Source: Glycomyces paridis (GTDB lineage: Bacteria > Actinomycetota > Actinomycetes > Mycobacteriales > Micromonosporaceae). Taken from it: a stretch of 64,000 bases of DNA. Where the stretch lies: the NCBI RefSeq assembly GCF_004912155.1, contig NZ_STGX01000018.1:1-64000 (forward strand), given 5' to 3'. Positions 33,250 to 42,671 of this stretch are shown piece after piece (the stretch's first letter is position 1; every line of letters begins with the position of its first letter). The notes under the pieces were generated by a model. That model did not search any database. It worked only from the letters and a program-made list of their open reading frames with translations, and was not told where the DNA came from. The position numbers were made by a program, and so were the translations under genes.

Positions 33250-36212
33250 TGGACGGGATGCAATCGAACTCCCGACCGGCAATGGACGCCCAACCACAGA
33301 GCAGACCACTCCCTGACGATCAGGCGCCCGTTCAATGGCCGAGGGCACCGCAACACCAGGCAGAACGCCAGGCTAAAAGTGGAATTTCAAGTGGACTACT
33401 GGCAGCACTTGCGACGGCATTCTCCGTTGTCTCACTGACACTTGGGGTGGTCTTCGGGTCGATACTGTTCATGCCGGTACCTGAGTCCACCACTGGGGGA
33501 CCGCAGCAGGACACAGTGCCGGATGAAGGGGTCGAGGACGGCCCTTCTTCGCCTGGGGATCGGTTTGAATCCGTACCGGACTCCGCAGATCTGGAAGAAG
33601 TCGTCGAGATCTGTGCACCGAACTCCGAGCATGTGCGGGTCGCCGACGAAGGGAACACGATCATCATCTCTGGCGTGGCCGCAGAAGGCGGACCTGAGGA
33701 ACCGGTGGAAGAACTCGCCTGTGTCCTTGTACTTCTGGACGCGCCGGACTCATTGTGGGATCACATCATCACGACCAGGGCAATCGATGGACAGCAGGAG
33801 GAGGAGCTCGGCGCCTACACAGTGCGCTGGTCGTATCATCCCGACGACGGGCTGAATCTCACAATTGTCACAAACTTACGGTTGATCGCGAAACGCCGTT
33901 CACGAAGAATAAGTCAAATCCGTGCACGTTTCGGCCGTGCCTGCGGGCGTATCATGAGGCCAGACCTGATAGCGAAAGGCCCGCTTGTGATCGACCCCTC
34001 GACGGACCAAGTTCTCATCCCCGCCCGCAATGACACCACCATTCGCGCAGTCGGCCGCTCTTACATAGATGTCGGCTTCGACAGAGGGGAGTCGTTGTTC
34101 GTTCCAGGCCGACCGGTATGGAACGACAAAACGGTCAGGGAGCTCTACTACCACTACAACCTTCAGACCGACGACAGCAATGACCGCTTTCATGAAAAGC
34201 TGGAGCGCCAGCTCGCAAGCGCTTCAGACGACGCCAAGCTCCTCATGGCCGAACTCATGGCACTGCAGGCGATGCCGCTGACCCGGAACAGCCTCAAGCC
34301 GAGTAGCAAGGCCGACCGGGTTGAACCGGTGCTCCGCTGGATGGACGAAAACGTCGCGCTTCCCGAGGAGATCAAGGAGGCGTTCCTCGAGGGAACCTGG
34401 AACGGTGGCACCGGCGCACACACCATGCTTTGGAAGTGGCTCTTTGACGCAGTTGAACTTTTGCGAGCCTGGTTCCGCCTTCTGCCGCCGGAGCGGTCGC
34501 ACATCATCGCTGATCCTTGGGAATGGCGCGACTGGATCCGAGGGACCGGAGGCATGCCTTCGCTGACCGAGGCACTGCTCTATCTCGGTTTCCCCGAGCA
34601 CTTCCTCCCGATCATTAACGTCGAGCACAAGCGCAAGATCCGAGGAGCCTTCAGTCACCTGCTCCCCGAGCAGATCGCAGGGGTCGACCTCGACCGGGAC
34701 CTCTTCGAAATCACATTGCGACTGCAGCGACAGTACGGGGACCGGATCGATTTCTATAGGCCCCCTTTCAGGGACGAATGGCAGACTACGGTTCGCCCCT
34801 CCGGTGAGCGGCGCGCCTGGTACGTCCCTCCTCCCCATGACGACGCTGAGCTCGAATACTGGATCGATCAAGGCATCATCACGATCTCCGCCGGGCGTCT
34901 CGGCCCGCTCACCTCGGCCACTGACCGGACGACGATCAGAAGCATGGTCGAGAGCGCCTACGGCCATCTCGACTACGCGGACCGCGCTGCATTGACCATG
35001 GAGTTCCACTCGTTCTGGTCGCTGATGCAGCGGGACGACCTGGTGGCAACCGTCCAGGACGATCAGCTCTGGATCGGTGTACTCAAGCATGGTGCTGCAT
35101 ACGGGCCGGGAGGAGAGCTGTCTCGCAACGTCGACTGGTACAGCAAGCAGCCGATCGCCTTGACCGGTCTCTCCCAGTCCCTGCGGATAGAACTCCAGCG
35201 CTCCGTCGCAGTTGCCGACATCTCCGTCAAACTCACTGAACTGTCACAGATCCTGGGCGTCGAGACCGACACCTCCGAAGAGGACCAAGAGGAATCCCCA
35301 CCTCCACTCGACCCCCTCAATCCCGCACTGTTGCAAGGACTCTCCGAACGCCTCCACCTGGACGAGGCATGGCTGCGGGAACTGGTATCGCTGGTCCAAG
35401 ACCGCAAGCAAGTGGTGCTGTACGGACCACCAGGCACCGGTAAGACCTACCTCGCCCAGGAACTGGCCGAACACCTCACCGACCGCGACGCGGTGACGCT
35501 GGTCCAATTCCACCCCTCCTACGCCTACGAGGACTTCATCGAAGGGTTCCGCCCCGCTCCCGCCGGCGAGGGGTCGGTGGGGTTCGTCCTGACCGCTGGA
35601 CCACTGCGCGACCTCGTCCGCAAGGCCCGCAACGACTCACGCCCGCATGTCCTCATCATCGACGAGATGAACCGAGCGCACCTGGCCAAGGTGTTCGGCG
35701 AGCTCTACTTCCTCCTTGAGTACCGGAACCGCTCGGTGCGGCTGCAGTACTCTCCCGAGGAGTCCTTCTCGCTTCCGGAGAACGTCTACATCATCGCCAC
35801 AATGAACACCGCAGACCGGTCGATCGCCCTGCTCGATGCCGCGATCCGGCGACGGTTCGCGTTCGAGGAGATGCACCCCGAGGAGGCGCCCGTACGCGAC
35901 CTGCTCTCCAATTGGCTCGGCCAGAACGCCTCGGGCGACCCCCGCCCCGCGCTCCTGCGGGCTCTGAACGAGGCCATCCCAGAGTCGGACCACGACTTCA
36001 AGATCGGGCCCTCATACCTCATGCGCGCCGACGCCGGAAGCGATGAGGGCATCGCGAGGATCTGGCGGCACGACCTCCTACCCCTCCTGGAAGAGCACTT
36101 CCACGGCAGAATGAGCCGCTCAGAGGTCCATGAGACTTTCGGACTGGGAGCCATCCGGCTGGCCGCTGGTACTTCCCTGCGGGCCGCGACCGAAGAGCAG
36201 ACCTCAACGTGA
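33249..36212 (+). CDS. mcrB: McrB-type AAA+ GTPase in frame with an upstream membrane-protein segment
   Basis: This single 987-codon frame seems to hold two proteins. Codons 1-210 encode a membrane helix (about 45-75) and an extracytoplasmic domain ending AIDGQQEEELGAYTVRW then YHPDDGLNL, as in a known actinobacterial surface family that normally stops there. Codons 211-235 use TTA, AGA and ATA, which are very rare in this DNA, and look non-coding. The McrB part begins at or near Met236 (ATG 33954). Its GTPase domain has GPPGTGKT (726-733), IIDEMNRAH (about 803-811) and MNTADRS (852-858). With McrC it cuts DNA carrying modified cytosine. If fused, the helix would place the ATPase outside the cell. 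Independent initiation at 33954, or recent stop loss, is therefore more likely. Confidence 0.85.
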   Translation: MDGMQSNSRPAMDAQPQSRPLPDDQAPVQWPRAPQHQAERQAKSGISSGLLAALATAFSVVSLTLGVVFGSILFMPVPESTTGGPQQDTVPDEGVEDGPSSPGDRFESVPDSADLEEVVEICAPNSEHVRVADEGNTIIISGVAAEGGPEEPVEELACVLVLLDAPDSLWDHIITTRAIDGQQEEELGAYTVRWSYHPDDGLNLTIVTNLRLIAKRRSRRISQIRARFGRACGRIMRPDLIAKGPLVIDPSTDQVLIPARNDTTIRAVGRSYIDVGFDRGESLFVPGRPVWNDKTVRELYYHYNLQTDDSNDRFHEKLERQLASASDDAKLLMAELMALQAMPLTRNSLKPSSKADRVEPVLRWMDENVALPEEIKEAFLEGTWNGGTGAHTMLWKWLFDAVELLRAWFRLLPPERSHIIADPWEWRDWIRGTGGMPSLTEALLYLGFPEHFLPIINVEHKRKIRGAFSHLLPEQIAGVDLDRDLFEITLRLQRQYGDRIDFYRPPFRDEWQTTVRPSGERRAWYVPPPHDDAELEYWIDQGIITISAGRLGPLTSATDRTTIRSMVESAYGHLDYADRAALTMEFHSFWSLMQRDDLVATVQDDQLWIGVLKHGAAYGPGGELSRNVDWYSKQPIALTGLSQSLRIELQRSVAVADISVKLTELSQILGVETDTSEEDQEESPPPLDPLNPALLQGLSERLHLDEAWLRELVSLVQDRKQVVLYGPPGTGKTYLAQELAEHLTDRDAVTLVQFHPSYAYEDFIEGFRPAPAGEGSVGFVLTAGPLRDLVRKARNDSRPHVLIIDEMNRAHLAKVFGELYFLLEYRNRSVRLQYSPEESFSLPENVYIIATMNTADRSIALLDAAIRRRFAFEEMHPEEAPVRDLLSNWLGQNASGDPRPALLRALNEAIPESDHDFKIGPSYLMRADAGSDEGIARIWRHDLLPLLEEHFHGRMSRSEVHETFGLGAIRLAAGTSLRAATEEQTST

Positions 36213-37381
36213 TCGAACCTGTCGTGCTCCAGGAGTTCCAGCATGGCTCCGAAGTGCGCGCCATCGACCAGAAGACGGCCGCGGCGCTCGCCAAGACGGA
36301 GCTCGTCAAGGTCACACCGGTCTCCGGCGGGAGGTGGCGGCTGCAGACCGCAGGCAAGGTCGGCTCCGTTCGCATCGGTGGCCTGGACGTCCACGTCAAA
36401 CCAAAGATGGGCATCTCGCGGTTGCTGTTCCTGCTCGGGTACGCAAAGAACCCGAACTTCCTCCCAGAGGACTCTCCCGGCACCGCTGAGGACGATCTCT
36501 GGCCGGCGCTCGCCGAGTCTCTGGTGCGGTACTGCGAGCGCGCGCTGGCTCGCGGCCCAATCCGTGGGTACGCGTCAGTCGAGGCCACACTGCCGCTGAT
36601 CCGGGGTCGCATCCTGGTGGCCGATCAGATCGCCGCCCGCCCCGGACAGTCGTTCCCTCTCGAAGTGCGGCACGACGATTACACCGCGGACATCCCCGAA
36701 AACCGGCTGCTCCGAACCGCGCTGCGGATCATGTCCGAAGTACCGCGGCTTCCCGACGGGATACCCGGGCGGATCGCTCGACTCGAGGCGCACCTCCGCG
36801 AGGCCCACTTTCTCACCGGAACCTCGTCGAACGCGGCTTGGCCGCTCACGCGCCTCAATTCGCATTACGGCGACGCGCTCCAAATCGCCGAGATTGTGCT
36901 GCGCCACCAGTCCGCGGAGACGGGTCCGGGCGGCTTGAAGGTCGCCTCGTTCGTCATCCCCGTTCACCGTGTCTTCGAGGACTTCGTGGCCAAGGCGCTT
37001 CGGGAGGCGTTCGCCCGCTTCAGAGTCCGCGTCGACGACCAAGTGAGTAGCTACCTCGACGAGCAGCGGACCGTCCGGATCAGACCAGATGTGGTCACCA
37101 TGCTCGACGGCGTCCCGAACACGGTGGTCGACGCCAAGTACAAGTTCCAGGACAAAGCGGGAACGAACGGGGACGTATTCCAGGTCGTCTCGTACTGCAC
37201 CGCGCTCGGTACGACGACGGGCTGCCTGGTGTACGCCCACGGGGTGAAGGAAGCCGAGTGGCAGAGCATCCGCAACTCCCCTATCCGCGTCCTCCAGTAC
37301 CCGCTCGACCTCACCGCGCCACCCGCATCGATCCTTCGATCCATCGCCGAACTCGTCGAGCGGCTGCTCGCTCGCACCTGA
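36209..37381 (+). CDS. mcrC: McrC nuclease subunit of the modification-dependent system
   Basis: A 390-aa protein that is recruited by McrB and supplies the endonuclease. The C-terminal PD-(D/E)xK core is intact: RPD with Asp294, then VVDAKYK with Asp308 and Lys310. The start GTG 36209 overlaps the mcrB stop (GTGA), so the two are translated together. Codon use fits the rest of the island. Confidence 0.92.
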   Translation: MIEPVVLQEFQHGSEVRAIDQKTAAALAKTELVKVTPVSGGRWRLQTAGKVGSVRIGGLDVHVKPKMGISRLLFLLGYAKNPNFLPEDSPGTAEDDLWPALAESLVRYCERALARGPIRGYASVEATLPLIRGRILVADQIAARPGQSFPLEVRHDDYTADIPENRLLRTALRIMSEVPRLPDGIPGRIARLEAHLREAHFLTGTSSNAAWPLTRLNSHYGDALQIAEIVLRHQSAETGPGGLKVASFVIPVHRVFEDFVAKALREAFARFRVRVDDQVSSYLDEQRTVRIRPDVVTMLDGVPNTVVDAKYKFQDKAGTNGDVFQVVSYCTALGTTTGCLVYAHGVKEAEWQSIRNSPIRVLQYPLDLTAPPASILRSIAELVERLLART

Positions 37382-37515
37382 CTAGCTGTCTGGCTGTCGC
37401 TGAGGGCGTGCGAGTTCGGCGCGTCAGAACCTACTCCTCATACCGTCACGTGAACATCACTCAAGGTATCATCTTGAATGTTCCACGCGCCCAACGTCGC
37501 CTCTGGAGGAACCCC

Positions 37516-39618
37516 TTGGCAGATCGTTTCACCACCAAACTCTCCAACGCCCTCAAGAGCGAGTTCCTCGACAAGTTCCACCCCGATGACGTACCGCAAG
37601 GGGATCCGGACCAGCGCGAATTCCATACCGGGGCCTTGTCCGCGATGATGGTCCGCCTCCTGGTCGACTGTCCTTCCGAACGCGCCGTGGACTTTGTCAC
37701 CAAAGGAACCGACGACCATGGCATTCACGCGGTCGCCTATGACGAGCGCCAGAACCGGCTTTGGCTCATCCACAGCATCTGGCCCGACAACGGGGATGCA
37801 AACGACGAAAAAGGGTTCCGAGACTTTGCCACCGGAGTCGAGCACATCCTCAATGCACGACACGAGAAGTTCAACAACCGCTATCGTCGCCACGAGGTAG
37901 CAATCGAGTCGCTCATGAACAAAGACCCCCATATCACGTTCGTGGTCGCGCTCGCTGGATCCACCTACAACCACCCTGTGCACTGGCAGGCGTTGGAGAA
38001 GTGCGCCGATGAGATTCGCCGCTGGTACTCGCACCGTCCCTTCATCGAAGTGTTCACGCTCGACAAGCTCGTCCAAATCGCCCGTGCCGGCATGAGCGAG
38101 CCGCCGATCAGCCTCAAGGTGAACTTCGCAGCGCTGGCGACGGACACCGAGGACCTGCCCCATGAGATCTACTTCGGCACAGTGACTGCCGCCGAGGTGG
38201 CCCGCTGGTACGACCTGCACCGGGAGCAGCTCTTCCGTCGCAACATCCGTGGTGCGCTCGGCCGGACCACGGTCAACCAGTCCATCCGCACCACCCTCAT
38301 TGAACGTCCCGAGCACTTCTGGGACTTCAATAACGGCATCACGATGATCGCCCAGTCGGGATCGATCGACGCGGGCGGCAGTGGCGAACTGAACGGCGTG
38401 GCCATCGTCAACGGTGCGCAGACCGTCTCCTCCATCGCCGAAACCGTCAAGGAGCACACGCAGGCGGGCACGGCCAAGGTCCTCATGAAGGTCTCGATCA
38501 TCGGAGCAACGAAGCAAGACAACGATGAGCGTGGGGTCGATCTGCCGCGCGAGATCACTCGTGCCGCGAACACCCAGAACCAGGTAGACATCCGCGACCT
38601 TGCCTCGTTGTACGAGCAGCAGGACGACCTCAAGCAGGAGTTCTACACCGTTCTGGGTTTGGAGTACACCACCCGGCACACCGAGGCCGCCCCCGCTGAT
38701 GACGACGGCTGCACTAGCGAAGAGGCGCTCATCTCCCTCGCGTGCGGTCACGCCGACCACCGCTATGCCGTGCAGGCCAAGACGCTGTCGGACGTGCTGT
38801 GGGATCGCAACGGCGGAGGCGCGTATCGAAACCTGTTTCGCTCCGGCATCACCGCCGAGGAAGTCTGGCGCCAAGTCCGGCTGATGCGGATCGTCCAAAG
38901 CACGATCAGCACGGCGCGGAAGAAGTACACAGGCAGAGCCGCGCAGGTCGCCGACCACGGCGACCTGCTCACTGCGCATCTGGTGGCTCGGCAATTCGCG
39001 GACCGGATCCACGACGACGACTGGGAGGAGACCGTGCTCGACAGAGTAGCCTCGACTGCGGGAGAAACCCTCAAGCGAGTCATCACGCTGTTCCCGAACG
39101 GACATCCATCCTCGGTCGTCAAGGACGAGCAGAAGGCCAGAGATCTGGTCAACCAGGTCTTCAACGAGATCGCCTCGGGATCAGCGGTCCCCGAAGTTCC
39201 CAGCGAATTCGTGAAGGGACGGTCAAGCGGCAAGAGACGTACCCCGGATCTCGCGCCCCTGATCGCCAAGCACAGAGCGATCAAGGAGGGCACCATGCTC
39301 GAATTCCGGCCGATCACCAGAGAACACCGACAGCTCTTCCAGCGGTGGATCACCGCAGATCCCCGCCGGTCCCGAGCGACTTGGATCAACGACAACAAGG
39401 CCCAGCTTCGCTGGGAGGTTGACGGCAAGATCTACGCCGCAAGTCGCCTGGCGCTCGACTTGATCAACAGCCTGGGAGAGAAACGCTACAAGTCGATCCG
39501 TGGTCCTGAATGCTGGTACGTCCCGGGACTCGGCTCGCTGAAGGACATCGGGCTACGCCTCCATGACGAGATAAATGGCGTGGACGAGGTTGACGTCGAG
39601 GACAACGGCCTGTTCTGA
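37516..39618 (+). CDS. AIPR family (abortive infection phage resistance) protein
   Basis: A 700-aa protein of the AIPR family (PF10592). It has the signature HFWDFNNGITMIAQ (about residues 272-285) and GVAIVNGAQTVSSI (about 298-311). The N-terminus has a nuclease-like GTDDHGIHAVAYDE segment typical of restriction-like folds; an active site was not proven. It follows mcrC by 134 nt and probably has its own promoter (TATCAT near 37466). TTG 37516 is chosen because GGAGGA ends 5 nt upstream. A second, diverged AIPR gene lies at 49295-51388. Confidence 0.85.
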   Translation: MADRFTTKLSNALKSEFLDKFHPDDVPQGDPDQREFHTGALSAMMVRLLVDCPSERAVDFVTKGTDDHGIHAVAYDERQNRLWLIHSIWPDNGDANDEKGFRDFATGVEHILNARHEKFNNRYRRHEVAIESLMNKDPHITFVVALAGSTYNHPVHWQALEKCADEIRRWYSHRPFIEVFTLDKLVQIARAGMSEPPISLKVNFAALATDTEDLPHEIYFGTVTAAEVARWYDLHREQLFRRNIRGALGRTTVNQSIRTTLIERPEHFWDFNNGITMIAQSGSIDAGGSGELNGVAIVNGAQTVSSIAETVKEHTQAGTAKVLMKVSIIGATKQDNDERGVDLPREITRAANTQNQVDIRDLASLYEQQDDLKQEFYTVLGLEYTTRHTEAAPADDDGCTSEEALISLACGHADHRYAVQAKTLSDVLWDRNGGGAYRNLFRSGITAEEVWRQVRLMRIVQSTISTARKKYTGRAAQVADHGDLLTAHLVARQFADRIHDDDWEETVLDRVASTAGETLKRVITLFPNGHPSSVVKDEQKARDLVNQVFNEIASGSAVPEVPSEFVKGRSSGKRRTPDLAPLIAKHRAIKEGTMLEFRPITREHRQLFQRWITADPRRSRATWINDNKAQLRWEVDGKIYAASRLALDLINSLGEKRYKSIRGPECWYVPGLGSLKDIGLRLHDEINGVDEVDVEDNGLF

Positions 39619-39627
39619 ATCCCATGG

Positions 39628-41178
39628 TCAACCGTCATATCCTTCAGTTCTCTCAGAATCTGGAAGTTCTTCAGAGCCAAGGGCTTCGGCGATGGCGGCG
39701 AATTCGGCGAGGGCGGCTTGGAGGTCCTCGACGATCTCTCGGGCGATCTGCGCCGGGGGCAGGAGGCTGTCGGCGTCTTCGAGCGACGGGTCCTTCATCC
39801 AGGTGATGTCGAGGTTGACCTTGTCGCGGGCGATCAGGTCCTCGTAGTCGAAGCATTTGAAGCGCTCGGTCTCGGTGCGGGCCGAGAGCGGCTTGCCGGC
39901 TCCATAGCATTCGACGAAGTCCTGAAGGTTCGAACGCCGCAGCGGTCGCGTCTTGAGGGTGAAGCGCTGACCGGTGCGGAAGTCGTAGATCCAGACCTTG
40001 CTCGTGTTCGGCTTGCCGTCGAGCTGGTACGGGTGCTTCTCGAAGAAGAGCACGTTCGCCTTGACCCCGCCGGCGTAGAAGATGCCGGTGGGCAGGCGCA
40101 GGATCGTGTGGAGTTTGAACTCCTTGAGCAGTCGAGTGCGGATCTTCTCCCCCGCGCCGCCCTCGAAGAGCACGTTATCGGGGAGGACAACGGCGGCACG
40201 GCCGCCCATGTCGAGCGAGGCCATGATGTGCTGCAGGAAGTTGAGCTGCTTGTTTGTGGTGGTGACCCGGAAGTCCTCCCGGTCGTAGCTCATGTCCTGG
40301 GCCTCGGTCTTGCCGTCGGTGCCGATGACGGTGATCGAGGACTTCTTGCCGAACGGCGGGTTCGCAAGGATGAGCGAGGCGTGCTGGCTCGGCTTCGCGG
40401 CGAGTGCATCGGCGACGTCGATGAGACTCGGGCCGTCAGGGTCGCCCATGCCGTGCAGGAGCATGTTCATCGCGGCGAGACGGGCGGTGCCGGGGACAAG
40501 CTCGGTACCCCAGATGCGGCGCTTGCTGGTGTTGAGGCGGAGGTGCGGCGGCAGGTTCCGGTGGCGCTCGCGGATGTAGGAGCGTGCTGCGATGAGAAAT
40601 CCGCCGGTCCCGCAGGCCGGGTCCATGATCGTGTCCTCAGGGCGGGGCTGCATGACCTCGACCATGGCGTCAATGAGGGGGCGGGGCGTGAAGTACTGGC
40701 CCGCACCGGTCTTGGTGTCCTCGGCCCCTTTGGCGAGCAGGCCTTCATACGCGTCGCCCTTGAGGTCCGTGCCGTGGATGGTCCAGTCCTCCTTGCCAAT
40801 CAGGTCGACGACGAGCTTTTCGAGCAGAGCCGGTTCGGTGATCTTGTTCTGCGCCTTGGCGAAGATGACCCCGAGGGTGGTGCCGGACTCCTTGCCGAGC
40901 TCGGTGAGCACGGCCCGGTAGTGCTCCTCGAGCGCGGCGCCCTTCTTGGTGGAGAGGGATTTCCAGTTGTACTCGTCCGGGACGACAGGCCGGGACTCTT
41001 CTTGAGTGAGGCCGTCTTCGGCCTGCTCATGGACCATCTTGAGGAAGAGAAGAAACGAGAGCTGCTCGACGTAGTCGATGGTCGAGAGGCCGTTGTCGCG
41101 CAGGACATCGCGATAGTTGACAAGCTTGCGGACCAGGGCATCGGTCTGCGCGGCCTCTTGCGGGTGCTCGATGTTCAC
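39628..41178 (-). CDS. hsdM: Type I restriction system methyltransferase HsdM
   Basis: A 516-aa N6-adenine methyltransferase. It has the SAM-binding motif DPACGTGGF (about residues 185-193), catalytic NPPF (273-276) and the N-terminal helical HsdM domain. It protects host DNA together with HsdS, and with HsdR forms the restriction complex. It is last in the - strand operon hsdR-hsdS-hsdM, with 4-nt overlaps; the more common order is M-S-R. Its stop lies 9 nt from the AIPR stop on the other strand. Confidence 0.95.
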   Translation of the reverse strand: MNIEHPQEAAQTDALVRKLVNYRDVLRDNGLSTIDYVEQLSFLLFLKMVHEQAEDGLTQEESRPVVPDEYNWKSLSTKKGAALEEHYRAVLTELGKESGTTLGVIFAKAQNKITEPALLEKLVVDLIGKEDWTIHGTDLKGDAYEGLLAKGAEDTKTGAGQYFTPRPLIDAMVEVMQPRPEDTIMDPACGTGGFLIAARSYIRERHRNLPPHLRLNTSKRRIWGTELVPGTARLAAMNMLLHGMGDPDGPSLIDVADALAAKPSQHASLILANPPFGKKSSITVIGTDGKTEAQDMSYDREDFRVTTTNKQLNFLQHIMASLDMGGRAAVVLPDNVLFEGGAGEKIRTRLLKEFKLHTILRLPTGIFYAGGVKANVLFFEKHPYQLDGKPNTSKVWIYDFRTGQRFTLKTRPLRRSNLQDFVECYGAGKPLSARTETERFKCFDYEDLIARDKVNLDITWMKDPSLEDADSLLPPAQIAREIVEDLQAALAEFAAIAEALGSEELPDSERTEGYDG

Positions 41179-42671
41179 AGTCCCAACTCCTCTTGAACGA
41201 ACGTACCGGCGGCCTCCGACGAAACGGAGGGAGCGGTGCGGGTACTGACGGCCACGGTCTTCTTCGGCGCTCGCCCGCGCCTGAGTTTCGGCTGGGCCGC
41301 CCGCTCGGCCCTGATGCGGTCCAAAACGGCGGAGGCTGGCTCATCGGCTGGGTCTTGCGGCACCAGATCCCCAGCGAACGCCGACTCCAGCAAACCCTTC
41401 CGCAAGCGATCGGCCTGCCTCATCGCTTGTTCCGCAGTATTAAACGCATGGGCAACTGTTGTCTCCCACTCCGAGACGGCATCCAAGATCCGCAGTTGTT
41501 CCTCATGAGCAGGCACAGGTACAGGGAAGTTCGCCAGCTTCGTGCCGTTGACGTTTGCTTGACCAACCTGTTGGGATACGACCGAGTCGATGTACCGGCG
41601 GCCAGCCGGACTATTGATGAAGAGGTTCACCCACTCAGGTTCGATACCATCAACGAGTCTGCATCGAATGAGGTACGAGGCGAAGGTCATCGGCCCAAGG
41701 TCCGAGCGATATACCGCCGATTTTCCAACAAGCTCAGCGCTGTTGGTTCTGTTGAACAAGAGGTCTCCGTCTTCAAGGAGGAGCTTCCCTACGTCCGGAT
41801 GATTGCCCGGGAGGTACTTGAGCACGGAGGCATCGATTCGGCCACTTTGAATGTTTCCCATGCGCAAAACCGGTGTGCTACCCGATTCACCGTCACCGGT
41901 CTTCGCAGAGGTGCCGTACTCGATCAGGGTACACAGCGAACCAAGAGATCTCACTGCCCAATGTTTTGGGCAAAGGGAATCTCCGATCGATGATTCACCC
42001 TCCCTTACCTTTCGACGTTTGAAGCTAGTACCGGCCAGTACACGGTCGACCTCGTCCAACAGCTCCTGAACTGGCTGATCCGTGTCCATACGACCAGAAA
42101 GCTGACCTGAGATTCCCTGATGTTCCATTGACTTGCGCAGCCGAATCGCGCGACACCTGGCCGATTGTAGGTCGCCAATGGCGGAATCAAGGCGGGAGAG
42201 GTGGCCATCGAGGACATCGACTATGCGCTCCTGCTCTGCTAGCGGCGGCACAGGAACGGTTTCTTCTTCAAACTTGGAACGAGTGAGATGGACCATCCCG
42301 GAACCGTGTGCTCGCTCTTGAAGCGCCTTGAGTTTGTAGTTAATGAGGTAATAAAGGAACTTCCTGTTGATCTTGGAATCAACCTTGAATATGTGTTGAT
42401 TAAGCGCGGCGTCCGATCCTCTCCAAATGTGCGCCCCCAACGTGGCAGCCCATGAGATAAGCAGATCACCATCCTTTACAAGATGCTTGTCGTCAAGTTC
42501 GCCGGAAAAGTAATTGAAGGCAGCGCCCGAACCGGTCAGATTTTGAATTCGAATGATTGGCAATCCTTGAGTTGACCATTCGGATTTCTTGAATCCTCTG
42601 CCGTTGAAATACTCGCCGACTTCGCCCAGGGTTGACCAGGCCCAGCCGGGGGGTAGTTCCTTGTCGCTCAA
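41175..42671 (-). CDS. hsdS: Type I restriction specificity subunit HsdS
   Basis: A 498-aa DNA-recognition subunit. Two target-recognition domains (about 1-150 and 215-395) are separated by conserved helical spacers (VPPLAEQERIVDVLDGHLSRLDSAI and a second PVPAHEEQLRILDAVSEWE). The first recognition domain is noticeably AT-richer than its neighbours, as expected for domains that are exchanged between strains. The C-terminal tail is basic. The target sequence cannot be read from the protein. Confidence 0.94.
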   Translation of the reverse strand: MSDKELPPGWAWSTLGEVGEYFNGRGFKKSEWSTQGLPIIRIQNLTGSGAAFNYFSGELDDKHLVKDGDLLISWAATLGAHIWRGSDAALNQHIFKVDSKINRKFLYYLINYKLKALQERAHGSGMVHLTRSKFEEETVPVPPLAEQERIVDVLDGHLSRLDSAIGDLQSARCRAIRLRKSMEHQGISGQLSGRMDTDQPVQELLDEVDRVLAGTSFKRRKVREGESSIGDSLCPKHWAVRSLGSLCTLIEYGTSAKTGDGESGSTPVLRMGNIQSGRIDASVLKYLPGNHPDVGKLLLEDGDLLFNRTNSAELVGKSAVYRSDLGPMTFASYLIRCRLVDGIEPEWVNLFINSPAGRRYIDSVVSQQVGQANVNGTKLANFPVPVPAHEEQLRILDAVSEWETTVAHAFNTAEQAMRQADRLRKGLLESAFAGDLVPQDPADEPASAVLDRIRAERAAQPKLRRGRAPKKTVAVSTRTAPSVSSEAAGTFVQEELGL

